A program made the translations under genes and the position numbers. The notes under the pieces were generated by a model. The model had not been told where the DNA came from. It searched no databases and saw only the letters and a program-made list of their open reading frames with translations. 5,772 nucleotides of DNA from Dehalococcoidia bacterium UBA5627 (lineage in GTDB: Bacteria > Chloroflexota > Dehalococcoidia > Dehalococcoidales > UBA5627): NCBI GenBank assembly GCA_002421585.1, contig DIKD01000080.1:1-5772 (forward strand), in the 5' to 3' direction. Positions within the stretch are counted from its first letter, which is position 1. Every line of letters starts with the position of its first letter. Shown here piece by piece: positions 1 through 5,439 of this stretch.

Positions 1-1360
1 TGGCGTTTTCTCCCGCTTTCTTGGCAGCAATATCTACACTGAAAACACGGTTGGGCTGCCCCGAACCCATTCCAAGCAATGTACTGTCCTTGGCAAAAAC
101 AATAGCGTTGGATTTGATATGCTTGACAGCTCTCCAGGCGAACTTCAGGTCTTTTAATTCCGCTTCGGTCGGCGCTCTCTTGGTAACCGTCTTCAGTTGC
201 AGGTCTTCTTCCGCTAAAGAGTTTGAAGTCTGCACCAGCATACCGCCCTTAACGCGGCGGTAATCAAGATAAACGGCGGGCTCTTTGTCGTAATCAGCTG
301 CTAAATCGGGAAGCAGTATACGCAGGTTCTTTTTCTGTTTTAAAAAGGCGAGCGCATCTTCATCATATTCGGGAGCGATGACGATTTCATAAAAGACTTC
401 TTTCATCGCCTCCGCCATCGCCAGTGTAATCTTGCGGTTGCACGCCACAATGCCTCCGTAAGCGGAAACCGGGTCGCCGCTGAAAGCCCTCATGTAAGCC
501 TCTACCAAATTATTATGGCTGGCAAGCCCGCAGGTGTTGGTATGCTTGACAATGCCGACGGTCGGTTGAGAGAAATCGGTAACGGCGCCCCAGGCGGCGT
601 CGGCGTCCAGAATATTGTTAAAGGAAAGCTCCTTGCCCCACAGTACCTTAGCCCAGGTAATGCCGGTATCCTGTTTCTTGCCGGCAACGTTTTCGGAATA
701 GAAAGCCGCTTTCTGGTGGGGATTCTCCCCGTAGCGCAGGTCATAGCGTTTCTTAAGGGCGATGGTCATATCTTCGGGGAAACCGTCAACGCCCGCTCTG
801 AGGTATTGGGAGATGGCGGTATCGTAAACGGCAACATGCTGGAAAGCCTTTTGTGCCAGTCTTTGCCTCTCTGCCATATCGACTTCTCCGTTTTTTAACT
901 TTTCAAGTACTATCGGATAGTCTGCCGGGTCGACTACTACCAGTACGCTGGGGAAGTTCTTGGCGGCGGCTCTAATCATGGTCGGTCCGCCGATATCGAT
1001 ATTCTCCAGCGCGGTATCCAGCGTAACCCCTTCCTTTGACACGGTCTGGACAAATGGATACAAATTGACCACTACCATGTCAATGGGTTGGATGTTGTTG
1101 TCCCGCAACTCTTTCATATGCGATTCGAGGTTACGTTTTGCCAGAAGACCCCCGTGCACTGCCGGATGAAGTGTCTTTACCCTGCCGTCGAGGATTTCGG
1201 GGAATCCGGTAATATCCGAAACGCCTTTTACGGGCACTCCTGCTTCGACTAAAGATTTCTTGGTGCCGCCGGTTGAAAATACTTCGAATCCCAGCTTTAC
1301 CAGTCCTTTTGTGAAAGATGCGACTCCCAGTTTATCGGATACGCTAACGATAGCTCTCAT
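1..1360 (-). CDS. purH: Bifunctional AICAR formyltransferase / IMP cyclohydrolase PurH (3' end cut off by the window)
   Basis: PurH carries out the last two steps of IMP synthesis in the cytoplasm: AICAR is formylated with 10-formyl-THF, and FAICAR is then cyclised to IMP. I translated the minus strand by hand and got 453 uninterrupted residues; the family is usually about 510-530, so roughly 60 C-terminal residues lie outside the window. The N-terminal IMP cyclohydrolase domain (about 1-190) shows STGGT (29-33), DGRVKTLHP (58-66), VNLYPF (98-103) and IDIGGPTMIRAAAKN (121-135). The AICAR transformylase domain follows, with RYGENPHQ (209-216), the catalytic Lys-His pair at 272-273, SAYGGIVA (299-306), KSNAIVFAKD (416-425) and GSGQPNRV (432-439). 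The usual KHxNPCG motif reads KHTNTCG here (Pro to Thr at 276). The ATG start has AGGAGG at 1371-1376, 10 bases upstream. The gene follows purM by 30 bases and is probably co-transcribed with it. Identification is secure. Confidence 0.97.
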   Translation of the reverse strand, partial: MRAIVSVSDKLGVASFTKGLVKLGFEVFSTGGTKKSLVEAGVPVKGVSDITGFPEILDGRVKTLHPAVHGGLLAKRNLESHMKELRDNNIQPIDMVVVNLYPFVQTVSKEGVTLDTALENIDIGGPTMIRAAAKNFPSVLVVVDPADYPIVLEKLKNGEVDMAERQRLAQKAFQHVAVYDTAISQYLRAGVDGFPEDMTIALKKRYDLRYGENPHQKAAFYSENVAGKKQDTGITWAKVLWGKELSFNNILDADAAWGAVTDFSQPTVGIVKHTNTCGLASHNNLVEAYMRAFSGDPVSAYGGIVACNRKITLAMAEAMKEVFYEIVIAPEYDEDALAFLKQKKNLRILLPDLAADYDKEPAVYLDYRRVKGGMLVQTSNSLAEEDLQLKTVTKRAPTEAELKDLKFAWRAVKHIKSNAIVFAKDSTLLGMGSGQPNRVFSVDIAAKKAGENA

Positions 1361-1369
1361 TTAAGTATT

Positions 1370-1376
1370 ACCTCCT
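1370..1376 (-). promoter_or_regulatory. Ribosome binding site of purH
   Basis: The minus strand reads AGGAGGT here, a full anti-16S match, with 9 bases between it and the purH ATG at 1360. It lies in the 30-base purM-purH gap, so purH has its own strong initiation signal and need not depend on translational coupling. Confidence 0.8.
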
Positions 1377-1390
1377 GACGTAAATCCTGC

Positions 1391-2398
1391 CTATTCTATG
1401 ATAACGCGGCTGTTACCGGTTTGTTTTACTACCTCTCCGATGACTTTAGCGCCGGAAACCAGACCGGTTATCTTTGTAACATTTTCAGGTGAACAGAAAA
1501 GAACCATTCCGATGCCCATATTGAAAACATGGTACATTTCCTTGCCATCGACTTCACCCTTTTCCTGTATGATACGGAAAATGTGAGGGGCTGCCCATTT
1601 ACTGCTTTCGAATCTGGCAGCAACACCATCGGGCAGTATTCTGGGGACATTGCCGGGCAGTCCTCCGCCTGTAATATGCGCCATACCCTTTATTAAGGAT
1701 AGAGCAGGTTTCAATTGTTTTAAGTAGCAGATATGCGTCTCCAGAAGCGCTTCTCCGATGGTTTTTCCAAGCTCGGGGTAGAACTTTCTGGCTGCTTCGG
1801 GAGTATCACCAAGTACCTTGCGTGCCAGCGAATAGCCGTTGGTATGCAAACCGTTGGAGGGCAGCCCTAAAGCAATATCTCCCGCTTCAATCGACGTGCC
1901 GTCTATAATTTTGTCTTTTTCCACAACTCCGACTATACAGGCGGCGATATCGTAATCACCGGCTGCATAAAGACCGGGCATTTCAGCGGTTTCCCCGCCG
2001 ATAAGGGCACAGTTATTCTCCTTGCAAGCTATTGACAAGCCTTTGACAATCGATTCAATCTTGTCAGGGGATAGCTTACCCATAGCGATATAGTCCAGCA
2101 TGAACAAAGGTTCCGCTCCGCATGTAAGAATATCGTTAACGGAATGATTGACAAGGTCTTGACCGATAGAGTCATGCTTATCCATAGCCTCAGCTATTTT
2201 GAGCTTGGTTCCGACTCCGTCGATACTGGATACCAGCACAGGCTGTGTATATCCCTTTAATTCAAACATGCCGCCGAACAGTCCGGGTCCCGCCAGTACC
2301 TCAGGCCGTACCGTGGCTTTGGCATGTTTTCTAATTACCGATTTAATACTGTCAGCAGTATCAATGCTGACACCCGCCGTATCGTAAGTGTATTTTAT
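1391..2398 (-). CDS. purM: Phosphoribosylformylglycinamidine cyclo-ligase PurM (AIR synthetase), probable ATA start
   Basis: PurM is a cytoplasmic enzyme that uses ATP to close FGAM into AIR, step 5 of de novo purine synthesis. Family motifs are clear: SSIDGVGTKLK (57-67), IGQDLVNHSVNDILTCGAEP (78-97), ALIGGETAEMPGLY (131-144), LPSNGLHTNGYSLAR (179-193), HITGGGLPGNVPRILPDG (241-258) and GIGMVLF (295-301). The first in-frame ATG, at 2269, would lose 43 residues that belong to the family N-terminus (YTYDTAGVSID, then RPEVLAGPGLFGG), and it has no good ribosome binding site. Upstream of it the frame stays open to a TAG at 2417-2419, with no ATG, GTG or TTG in between. The best start is ATA at 2396-2398, 8 bases after GGGAGG (2407-2412). 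That gives 335 residues, normal for PurM. A sequencing error (ATA for ATG) would explain it equally well. purH follows after 30 bases. Confidence 0.95.
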   Translation of the reverse strand: MKYTYDTAGVSIDTADSIKSVIRKHAKATVRPEVLAGPGLFGGMFELKGYTQPVLVSSIDGVGTKLKIAEAMDKHDSIGQDLVNHSVNDILTCGAEPLFMLDYIAMGKLSPDKIESIVKGLSIACKENNCALIGGETAEMPGLYAAGDYDIAACIVGVVEKDKIIDGTSIEAGDIALGLPSNGLHTNGYSLARKVLGDTPEAARKFYPELGKTIGEALLETHICYLKQLKPALSLIKGMAHITGGGLPGNVPRILPDGVAARFESSKWAAPHIFRIIQEKGEVDGKEMYHVFNMGIGMVLFCSPENVTKITGLVSGAKVIGEVVKQTGNSRVIIE

Positions 2399-2406
2399 TT
2401 GATTTG

Positions 2407-2412
2407 CCTCCC
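2407..2412 (-). promoter_or_regulatory. Ribosome binding site that places the purM start at ATA
   Basis: The minus strand reads GGGAGG here, followed by an 8-base spacer and then ATA at 2396-2398 in the PurM frame. It is the only strong Shine-Dalgarno sequence upstream of purM, and no ATG, GTG or TTG lies at usable distance in that frame. The site is the main evidence for a non-canonical start. Its first two bases are also part of an ATTCGG arm that could pair with CCGAAT upstream. Confidence 0.7.
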
Positions 2413-2479
2413 GAATCTATTTTTTACAGTGAGTTCAGTCAATATTCGGCTTTTTTACAGAAACTTTTGAAAAAGAGCC
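2411..2479 (-). promoter_or_regulatory. Two overlapping dyads in the purM leader (possible translational control)
   Basis: Two inverted repeats share bases in the purM leader. The upstream one pairs GGCTCTTTTT (2479-2470) with AAAAAAGCC (2456-2448), giving nine base pairs and one bulged C. The downstream one pairs CCGAAT (2449-2444) with ATTCGG (2416-2411), a six-pair stem whose 3' arm runs into the GGGAGG ribosome binding site. The two cannot form fully at once because both use 2448-2449. This could be a switch affecting purM translation, or chance in AT-rich DNA. No U-run follows either stem, so neither looks like an intrinsic terminator. I do not recognise a known riboswitch class. Confidence 0.25.
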
Positions 2480-2516
2480 TTAAATAAGTATAATTTATCT
2501 GACTCAGCAAGATTCT

Positions 2517-2545
2517 ATCATATCATTAGAAAAGGGTTGTTGCAA
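2517..2545 (-). promoter_or_regulatory. Sigma70-type promoter for purM-purH
   Basis: On the minus strand, TTGCAA (2545-2540) and TATGAT (2522-2517) are separated by exactly 17 bases, and TGA directly before the -10 makes it an extended -10. Transcription would start near 2510, leaving a leader of about 110 bases before purM. The site suggests purM-purH can be expressed independently of purF, although no terminator is visible after purF. This is inferred from sequence match alone. Confidence 0.6.
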
Positions 2546-2549
2546 TCAC

Positions 2550-2563
2550 CCAAATATATTTGG
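2550..2563. repeat. Perfect 14-base palindrome (possible operator)
   Basis: CCAAATATATTTGG reads the same on both strands. It lies just upstream of the purM -35 hexamer, at about -40 to -53 relative to the predicted start, where activators or repressors often bind. It also lies 31 bases past the purF stop codon. With an AT-rich centre and no U-run it is unlikely to be a terminator. No second copy was seen in the window and no regulator is encoded here, so the operator role is a guess. Confidence 0.35.
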
Positions 2564-2593
2564 CAGGATGGTTAAAGGATAATTTCCGGAATG

Positions 2594-4018
2594 CTATTTC
2601 TTTAACAGAATGCGTTTTTTGGGACAGGCGGATTCCAGTGCCAGTTTATCCATCGTCAGCTGTACCGGCATCGGATAATTACCTGTGAAACAGGCAAGAC
2701 AGAATTCTTCTTTCGGCAGGCCGACTGCTTTAATGAGGCCGTCAAGGCTTAAATATCCCAACGAGTCGGCTCCTATGAACTCCCTTATTTCTTCGACGCT
2801 TTTCTGGGCGGCAATCAGTTCCCACTTGGTTGCCATATCAACTCCGAGGTAGCAGGGAAAACAAATCGGCGGCGCACAGATGCGCATATGTATTTCTTTT
2901 ACGCCGCTTTTTCTGAGCAGCTTGATTACCTGCGGGGTAGTTGTTCCGCGTACGATGGAATCATCGACAAGCACTATGCGTTTCCCCTCCAGAATGGATT
3001 GCAACGGGTTGAATTTAGTCTTTACCCCCAGGTCTCTTATCCTCTGGTCGGGCGCAATAAAAGTGCGTCCCATGTAGCGATTTTTAATCAGCCCCTCAGC
3101 CACGGGGATACCCGATTTAGAGGCGTATCCAAAGCCGGCTGCCGTAGCGGAATCGGGGACGCCGATAACCAGATCGGCTTCCACCGGGTATTCTTCGGCT
3201 AACTGCGCTCCCATCGCCTGACGAGCCGAGTAAAGTAGCCGGTCTTTTATAATGCTGTCGGGACGCGAAAAGTATATATATTCAAAGATACAGAGGGCTT
3301 TTTTATCGGATATATCGGTATAACTTTTAAGGCCTTCTTTATTGATAGCAATTATTTCACCGGGTTCTATCTCGCGGATAACTTTAGCTCCGATATGGTT
3401 TAAGGCACAGGTTTCTGAAGCAATAACGTATTTATGCCCATCACCGTTACCGATAGTGCCCAGACACAGCGGACGCACGCCCAACTGGTCTCTGAAAGCA
3501 TATAGCGTATCTGTTGTCATAATAACCATGGAATAAGCTCCCTGAAGACGTCGCATGGCGTATCGAATCCTATCGACCATATTTTTTTCAGGGGATGATA
3601 GAATCATATTTGCGGCAACTTCAGTGTCCGTGGCGGTGTTAAAAGTATAACCTTTATCGATTAATTCTTTTTGGAGAGTTTCAGCGTTGGAAATATTGCC
3701 GTTATGAGCAATCGCCATGGCATTTTTCCCTTCGCCTACAATAACGGGCTGAACATTGTAGATATTGTTGGAACCGCGGGTGGAATAACGATTATGTCCG
3801 ATGGCAATATCCCCGCCCAGCTTTGAAAGAGCATCTTCGTCGAATACCTGTGATACCAGCCCCATATCTGCATGGACATCTATTCTATGTCCATCGGTTG
3901 AGGCAATACCCGCACTTTCCTGTCCTCTATGCTGAAGAGCAAATAAAGCGAAATAAGTAAGCCTGGCTATATCCTCTCCCGGAGCATAGACACCAAAGAC
4001 GCCGCAAGCTTCGTGCAA
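2594..4018 (-). CDS. purF: Amidophosphoribosyltransferase PurF (glutamine PRPP amidotransferase), Fe-S type
   Basis: PurF catalyses the committed first step of purine synthesis in the cytoplasm, making 5-phosphoribosylamine from PRPP and glutamine. The protein has 474 residues, normal for the family. The N-terminal Ntn-hydrolase glutaminase domain begins MHEACGVFG; Cys5 would become the N-terminal nucleophile after a four-residue propeptide is removed. LQHRGQESAGIA (28-39), GHNRYST (74-80) and AHNGNISN (104-111) follow. The phosphoribosyltransferase half has the PRPP-binding motif VLVDDSIVRGTT (349-360). Cysteines at 243 (CIFEYIYFSRPDS), 389 (PCYLGVD), 440 and 443 (CLACFTG) match the 4Fe-4S ligands of Bacillus-type PurF. 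The start is TTG; upstream the frame has no ATG, GTG or TTG before a stop, and AAGAGG at 4027-4032 lies 8 bases away. The gene has its own strong promoter. In this enzyme type, purine nucleotides usually give feedback inhibition. Confidence 0.98.
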   Translation of the reverse strand: MHEACGVFGVYAPGEDIARLTYFALFALQHRGQESAGIASTDGHRIDVHADMGLVSQVFDEDALSKLGGDIAIGHNRYSTRGSNNIYNVQPVIVGEGKNAMAIAHNGNISNAETLQKELIDKGYTFNTATDTEVAANMILSSPEKNMVDRIRYAMRRLQGAYSMVIMTTDTLYAFRDQLGVRPLCLGTIGNGDGHKYVIASETCALNHIGAKVIREIEPGEIIAINKEGLKSYTDISDKKALCIFEYIYFSRPDSIIKDRLLYSARQAMGAQLAEEYPVEADLVIGVPDSATAAGFGYASKSGIPVAEGLIKNRYMGRTFIAPDQRIRDLGVKTKFNPLQSILEGKRIVLVDDSIVRGTTTPQVIKLLRKSGVKEIHMRICAPPICFPCYLGVDMATKWELIAAQKSVEEIREFIGADSLGYLSLDGLIKAVGLPKEEFCLACFTGNYPMPVQLTMDKLALESACPKKRILLKK

Positions 4019-4026
4019 AATGCAAA

Positions 4027-4032
4027 CCTCTT
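4027..4032 (-). promoter_or_regulatory. Ribosome binding site supporting the purF TTG start
   Basis: The minus strand reads AAGAGG, 8 bases before TTG at 4016-4018. No ATG, GTG or TTG lies between this codon and the upstream in-frame TGA, so the site and the required Cys5 context together fix the start. Confidence 0.65.
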
Positions 4033-4079
4033 CTAAAAAATAGATGGAATAATGGGGTAGTCAAGACACAACAGAATAT

Positions 4080-4108
4080 ATTATAACCTACGAAATGAAG
4101 ACGGTCAA
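4080..4108 (-). promoter_or_regulatory. Near-consensus sigma70-type promoter of purF
   Basis: On the minus strand, TTGACC (4108-4103) and a perfect TATAAT (4085-4080) are separated by exactly 17 bases. Predicted transcription start is near 4073, giving a leader of about 55 bases before the purF TTG. It lies entirely in the 116-base gap between the methyltransferase gene and purF, so the purine genes look transcriptionally separate from the genes upstream. No riboswitch-sized aptamer fits in so short a leader. Confidence 0.75.
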
Positions 4109-4134
4109 TTCAACGACTGATTTAAGGCAATTCG

Positions 4135-4680
4135 TTAATTATGTTCTTTATCCTTTTGATAAAAAATGAACATAGCATTATGGAAAGTAGAAACCTGAGA
4201 ACCGGGCAATGCCGCCTCAACCAGCTTTTTCAATTCGTCTTCAAACATCGGGTGCCCCAATTCGAGCAGGTCCTTATGTTTCTTTCTTAACGGTTCGCGT
4301 ATAAAAATATATTCGTAATGCTCCCGGGTATTGCGCAGGCAGGCAGCCATATCATCTATGTGATGTAAAACACCCCACATGATTGCCATTTCGCCGCCCG
4401 GAAGACCTTTACCAAGGTCTTTTGTTTCAGCTTCGATACCTTTATCTCCGGTACGTTTCACAAGCTCCGGGCATACGTCATAGCCTTTGAACTGTGAAGG
4501 TTGGAAAATATCTTTCAAGATAACGGTGATTTTGCCGTCTCCGCAACCGAGGTCGTGGGTATTTCTATACTTGAACTCTTCAGGAACAATCTGCCGCAGG
4601 TAATCCAATTGCAGCTTAATGTGCCGGCCTACAACCAGGTTGTTGCCGAAAAAGTAATACATCAGTCTTTGTAGCGTCAT
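4135..4680 (-). CDS. Small class I SAM-dependent methyltransferase of unknown substrate
   Basis: This 181-residue soluble protein has the core marks of a Rossmann-fold methyltransferase. Motif I is HDLGCGDGK (42-50), which binds SAM. The acidic residue ending strand 2 is probably Asp68 in KGYDV. WGVLHHIDD (102-110) is the post-strand-4 motif common in small-molecule methyltransferases of the UbiE/Methyltransf_11 type. The N-terminus (LMYYFFGNNLVVGRHIKLQLDYL) is hydrophobic and aromatic but looks like a helical cap rather than a signal peptide. The substrate cannot be read from the sequence. ATG at 4680 is preceded by an in-frame TGA at 4687-4689, which rules out a longer form. There is no clear ribosome binding site; ATG at 4662 (Met7) is a possible alternative. 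The gene has a promoter-like sequence immediately upstream and lies between the clp-VTT pair and purF, with no evident link to purine synthesis. Confidence 0.8.
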   Translation of the reverse strand: MTLQRLMYYFFGNNLVVGRHIKLQLDYLRQIVPEEFKYRNTHDLGCGDGKITVILKDIFQPSQFKGYDVCPELVKRTGDKGIEAETKDLGKGLPGGEMAIMWGVLHHIDDMAACLRNTREHYEYIFIREPLRKKHKDLLELGHPMFEDELKKLVEAALPGSQVSTFHNAMFIFYQKDKEHN

Positions 4681-4696
4681 ATGTTGTCAATCAGCC

Positions 4697-4725
4697 ATTC
4701 TATTACTATTTTTAGATGTTGGCAA
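4697..4725 (-). promoter_or_regulatory. Promoter of the methyltransferase gene, near-leaderless
   Basis: On the minus strand, TTGCCA (4725-4720) and TAGAAT (4702-4697) each match consensus at five of six positions and are 17 bases apart. Transcription would begin near 4690, only about 10 bases before the ATG at 4680. That fits the lack of a ribosome binding site there. The prediction rests on sequence match only. Confidence 0.5.
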
Positions 4726-4740
4726 GCCGGCGGCTACCAA
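4719..4740. repeat. Imperfect hairpin just after the VTT gene
   Basis: On the minus strand TTGGTAGCC pairs with GGCTTGCCAA, giving about nine base pairs with one G-U pair, one bulged T and a three-base loop. It begins 14 bases beyond the VTT stop codon. It could act as a 3'-end structure for the clp-VTT mRNA, but no U-run follows, so it is not a standard intrinsic terminator. It overlaps the -35 element of the methyltransferase promoter. Confidence 0.3.
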
Positions 4741-4754
4741 GGATACCCTGCAGG

Positions 4755-5426
4755 CTATATATCGATTCCGATTGCTCTTAATATCCAGCCGAGCCCGAAA
4801 TGTCCTAAATAGGCGACAAAAAGGCTTTTAACAATGTTGCCGGCGGAGCACATTAAAAAGAATTTCCATAGTTTATATTTACTGGTTCCGATAGCCATTG
4901 CCATCGGGAAGAATACCGGGTTGAATATAGCCGACATTAAAAAAACTGCCAGTGAGCCGCGGTTGCGCGCCCAGTGCATAATACGTCCGGTCCATCTTAC
5001 CACCGCTCTGTCGGAATCCAGGTAGGAAAAGTCTACATTGGAAAACAGTCTGCGTCCGCCACGACCGAAAAGGAATATCAATGTTCCTCCCACTGCCGAG
5101 CCGATACCGGATACTATACCCACCACAAGAGGGTTAAGTACTGCTCCCATAGCGAATTGCACTGCTATCGAGGGCACCGGAATAATAACGGTAGCCCCTC
5201 CCATAACGCAGACAAAAAATAATCCGGTATAACCGAGATTCGGTCTGGCTTGAAATTGTTCCCAAAAGGCAATAACGGATACAGCCAGGAACAGGGTTAA
5301 GATGATAGATAATAAACCTACCCAGAATTCCCATCGCTTTAAGGTGCTTTTTAACCTGGCAAACCTCGGTTGACAGGGCTTCTCTGTGTTTTCTGCGGAG
5401 CCTGTAGCGTTTATATTCTTGTCCAA
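4755..5426 (-). CDS. VTT-domain (DedA/SNARE-associated, YqaA-like) integral membrane protein
   Basis: The protein has 223 residues. A charged N-terminal tail of about 32 residues precedes several hydrophobic stretches: about 34-54, 66-84, 87-121 (broken by IIPVPS at 81-86, as in re-entrant loops of this family), 157-180 and 186-210. The pattern GGATVIIPVPS, then a glycine-rich helix ending FGRGG (120-124), then NPVFFPMAMAIGTSKYKLWKFF (169-190) matches VTT/DedA-like proteins. Some members of that superfamily work in lipid scrambling or membrane homeostasis; the role of this one cannot be assigned. The start is TTG, 5 bases after GAAGGA (5432-5437). The gene starts 13 bases after the clp stop codon and is probably on the same transcript. 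The superfamily call is fairly firm, the finer placement less so. Confidence 0.75.
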   Translation of the reverse strand: MDKNINATGSAENTEKPCQPRFARLKSTLKRWEFWVGLLSIILTLFLAVSVIAFWEQFQARPNLGYTGLFFVCVMGGATVIIPVPSIAVQFAMGAVLNPLVVGIVSGIGSAVGGTLIFLFGRGGRRLFSNVDFSYLDSDRAVVRWTGRIMHWARNRGSLAVFLMSAIFNPVFFPMAMAIGTSKYKLWKFFLMCSAGNIVKSLFVAYLGHFGLGWILRAIGIDI

Positions 5427-5431
5427 TAAAA

Positions 5432-5437
5432 TCCTTC
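5432..5437 (-). promoter_or_regulatory. Ribosome binding site of the VTT gene (TTG start)
   Basis: GAAGGA on the minus strand lies 5 bases before the TTG at 5424-5426 and directly after the clp stop codon. Ribosomes finishing clp could re-initiate here, which fits co-expression. Confidence 0.55.
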
Positions 5438-5439
5438 TT

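Noticed and set aside
515..898. 127-codon open frame on the plus strand, plus several shorter plus-strand frames along the window
   Set aside because: They lie antisense to purH, purM, purF and the VTT gene, whose protein motifs are unmistakable. The plus-strand translations show no recognisable family.
1391..2269. Starting purM at the ATG at 2269 (292 residues)
   Set aside because: It removes 43 residues of conserved PurM N-terminal sequence, leaves a protein shorter than the family, and has no good ribosome binding site.
2411..2443. Second promoter in the purM leader (TTGACT with TAGATT 17 bases on)
   Set aside because: The -10 match is weak and transcription would start at or inside the purM ribosome binding site. 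The TTGCAA/TATGAT promoter further upstream is much better.
2399..2593. Purine, PRPP or other known riboswitch in the purF-purM spacer
   Set aside because: I could not match the conserved core or multi-stem layout of any riboswitch class I know. Only simple dyads are visible.
4031..4063. Second promoter before purF (TTGACT with TATTTT 16 bases on)
   Set aside because: The -10 is poor and transcription would start within the purF ribosome binding site. The TTGACC/TATAAT pair upstream is near consensus.
4719..4740. Intrinsic terminator after the VTT gene
   Set aside because: The hairpin is imperfect and no run of T follows on either strand.
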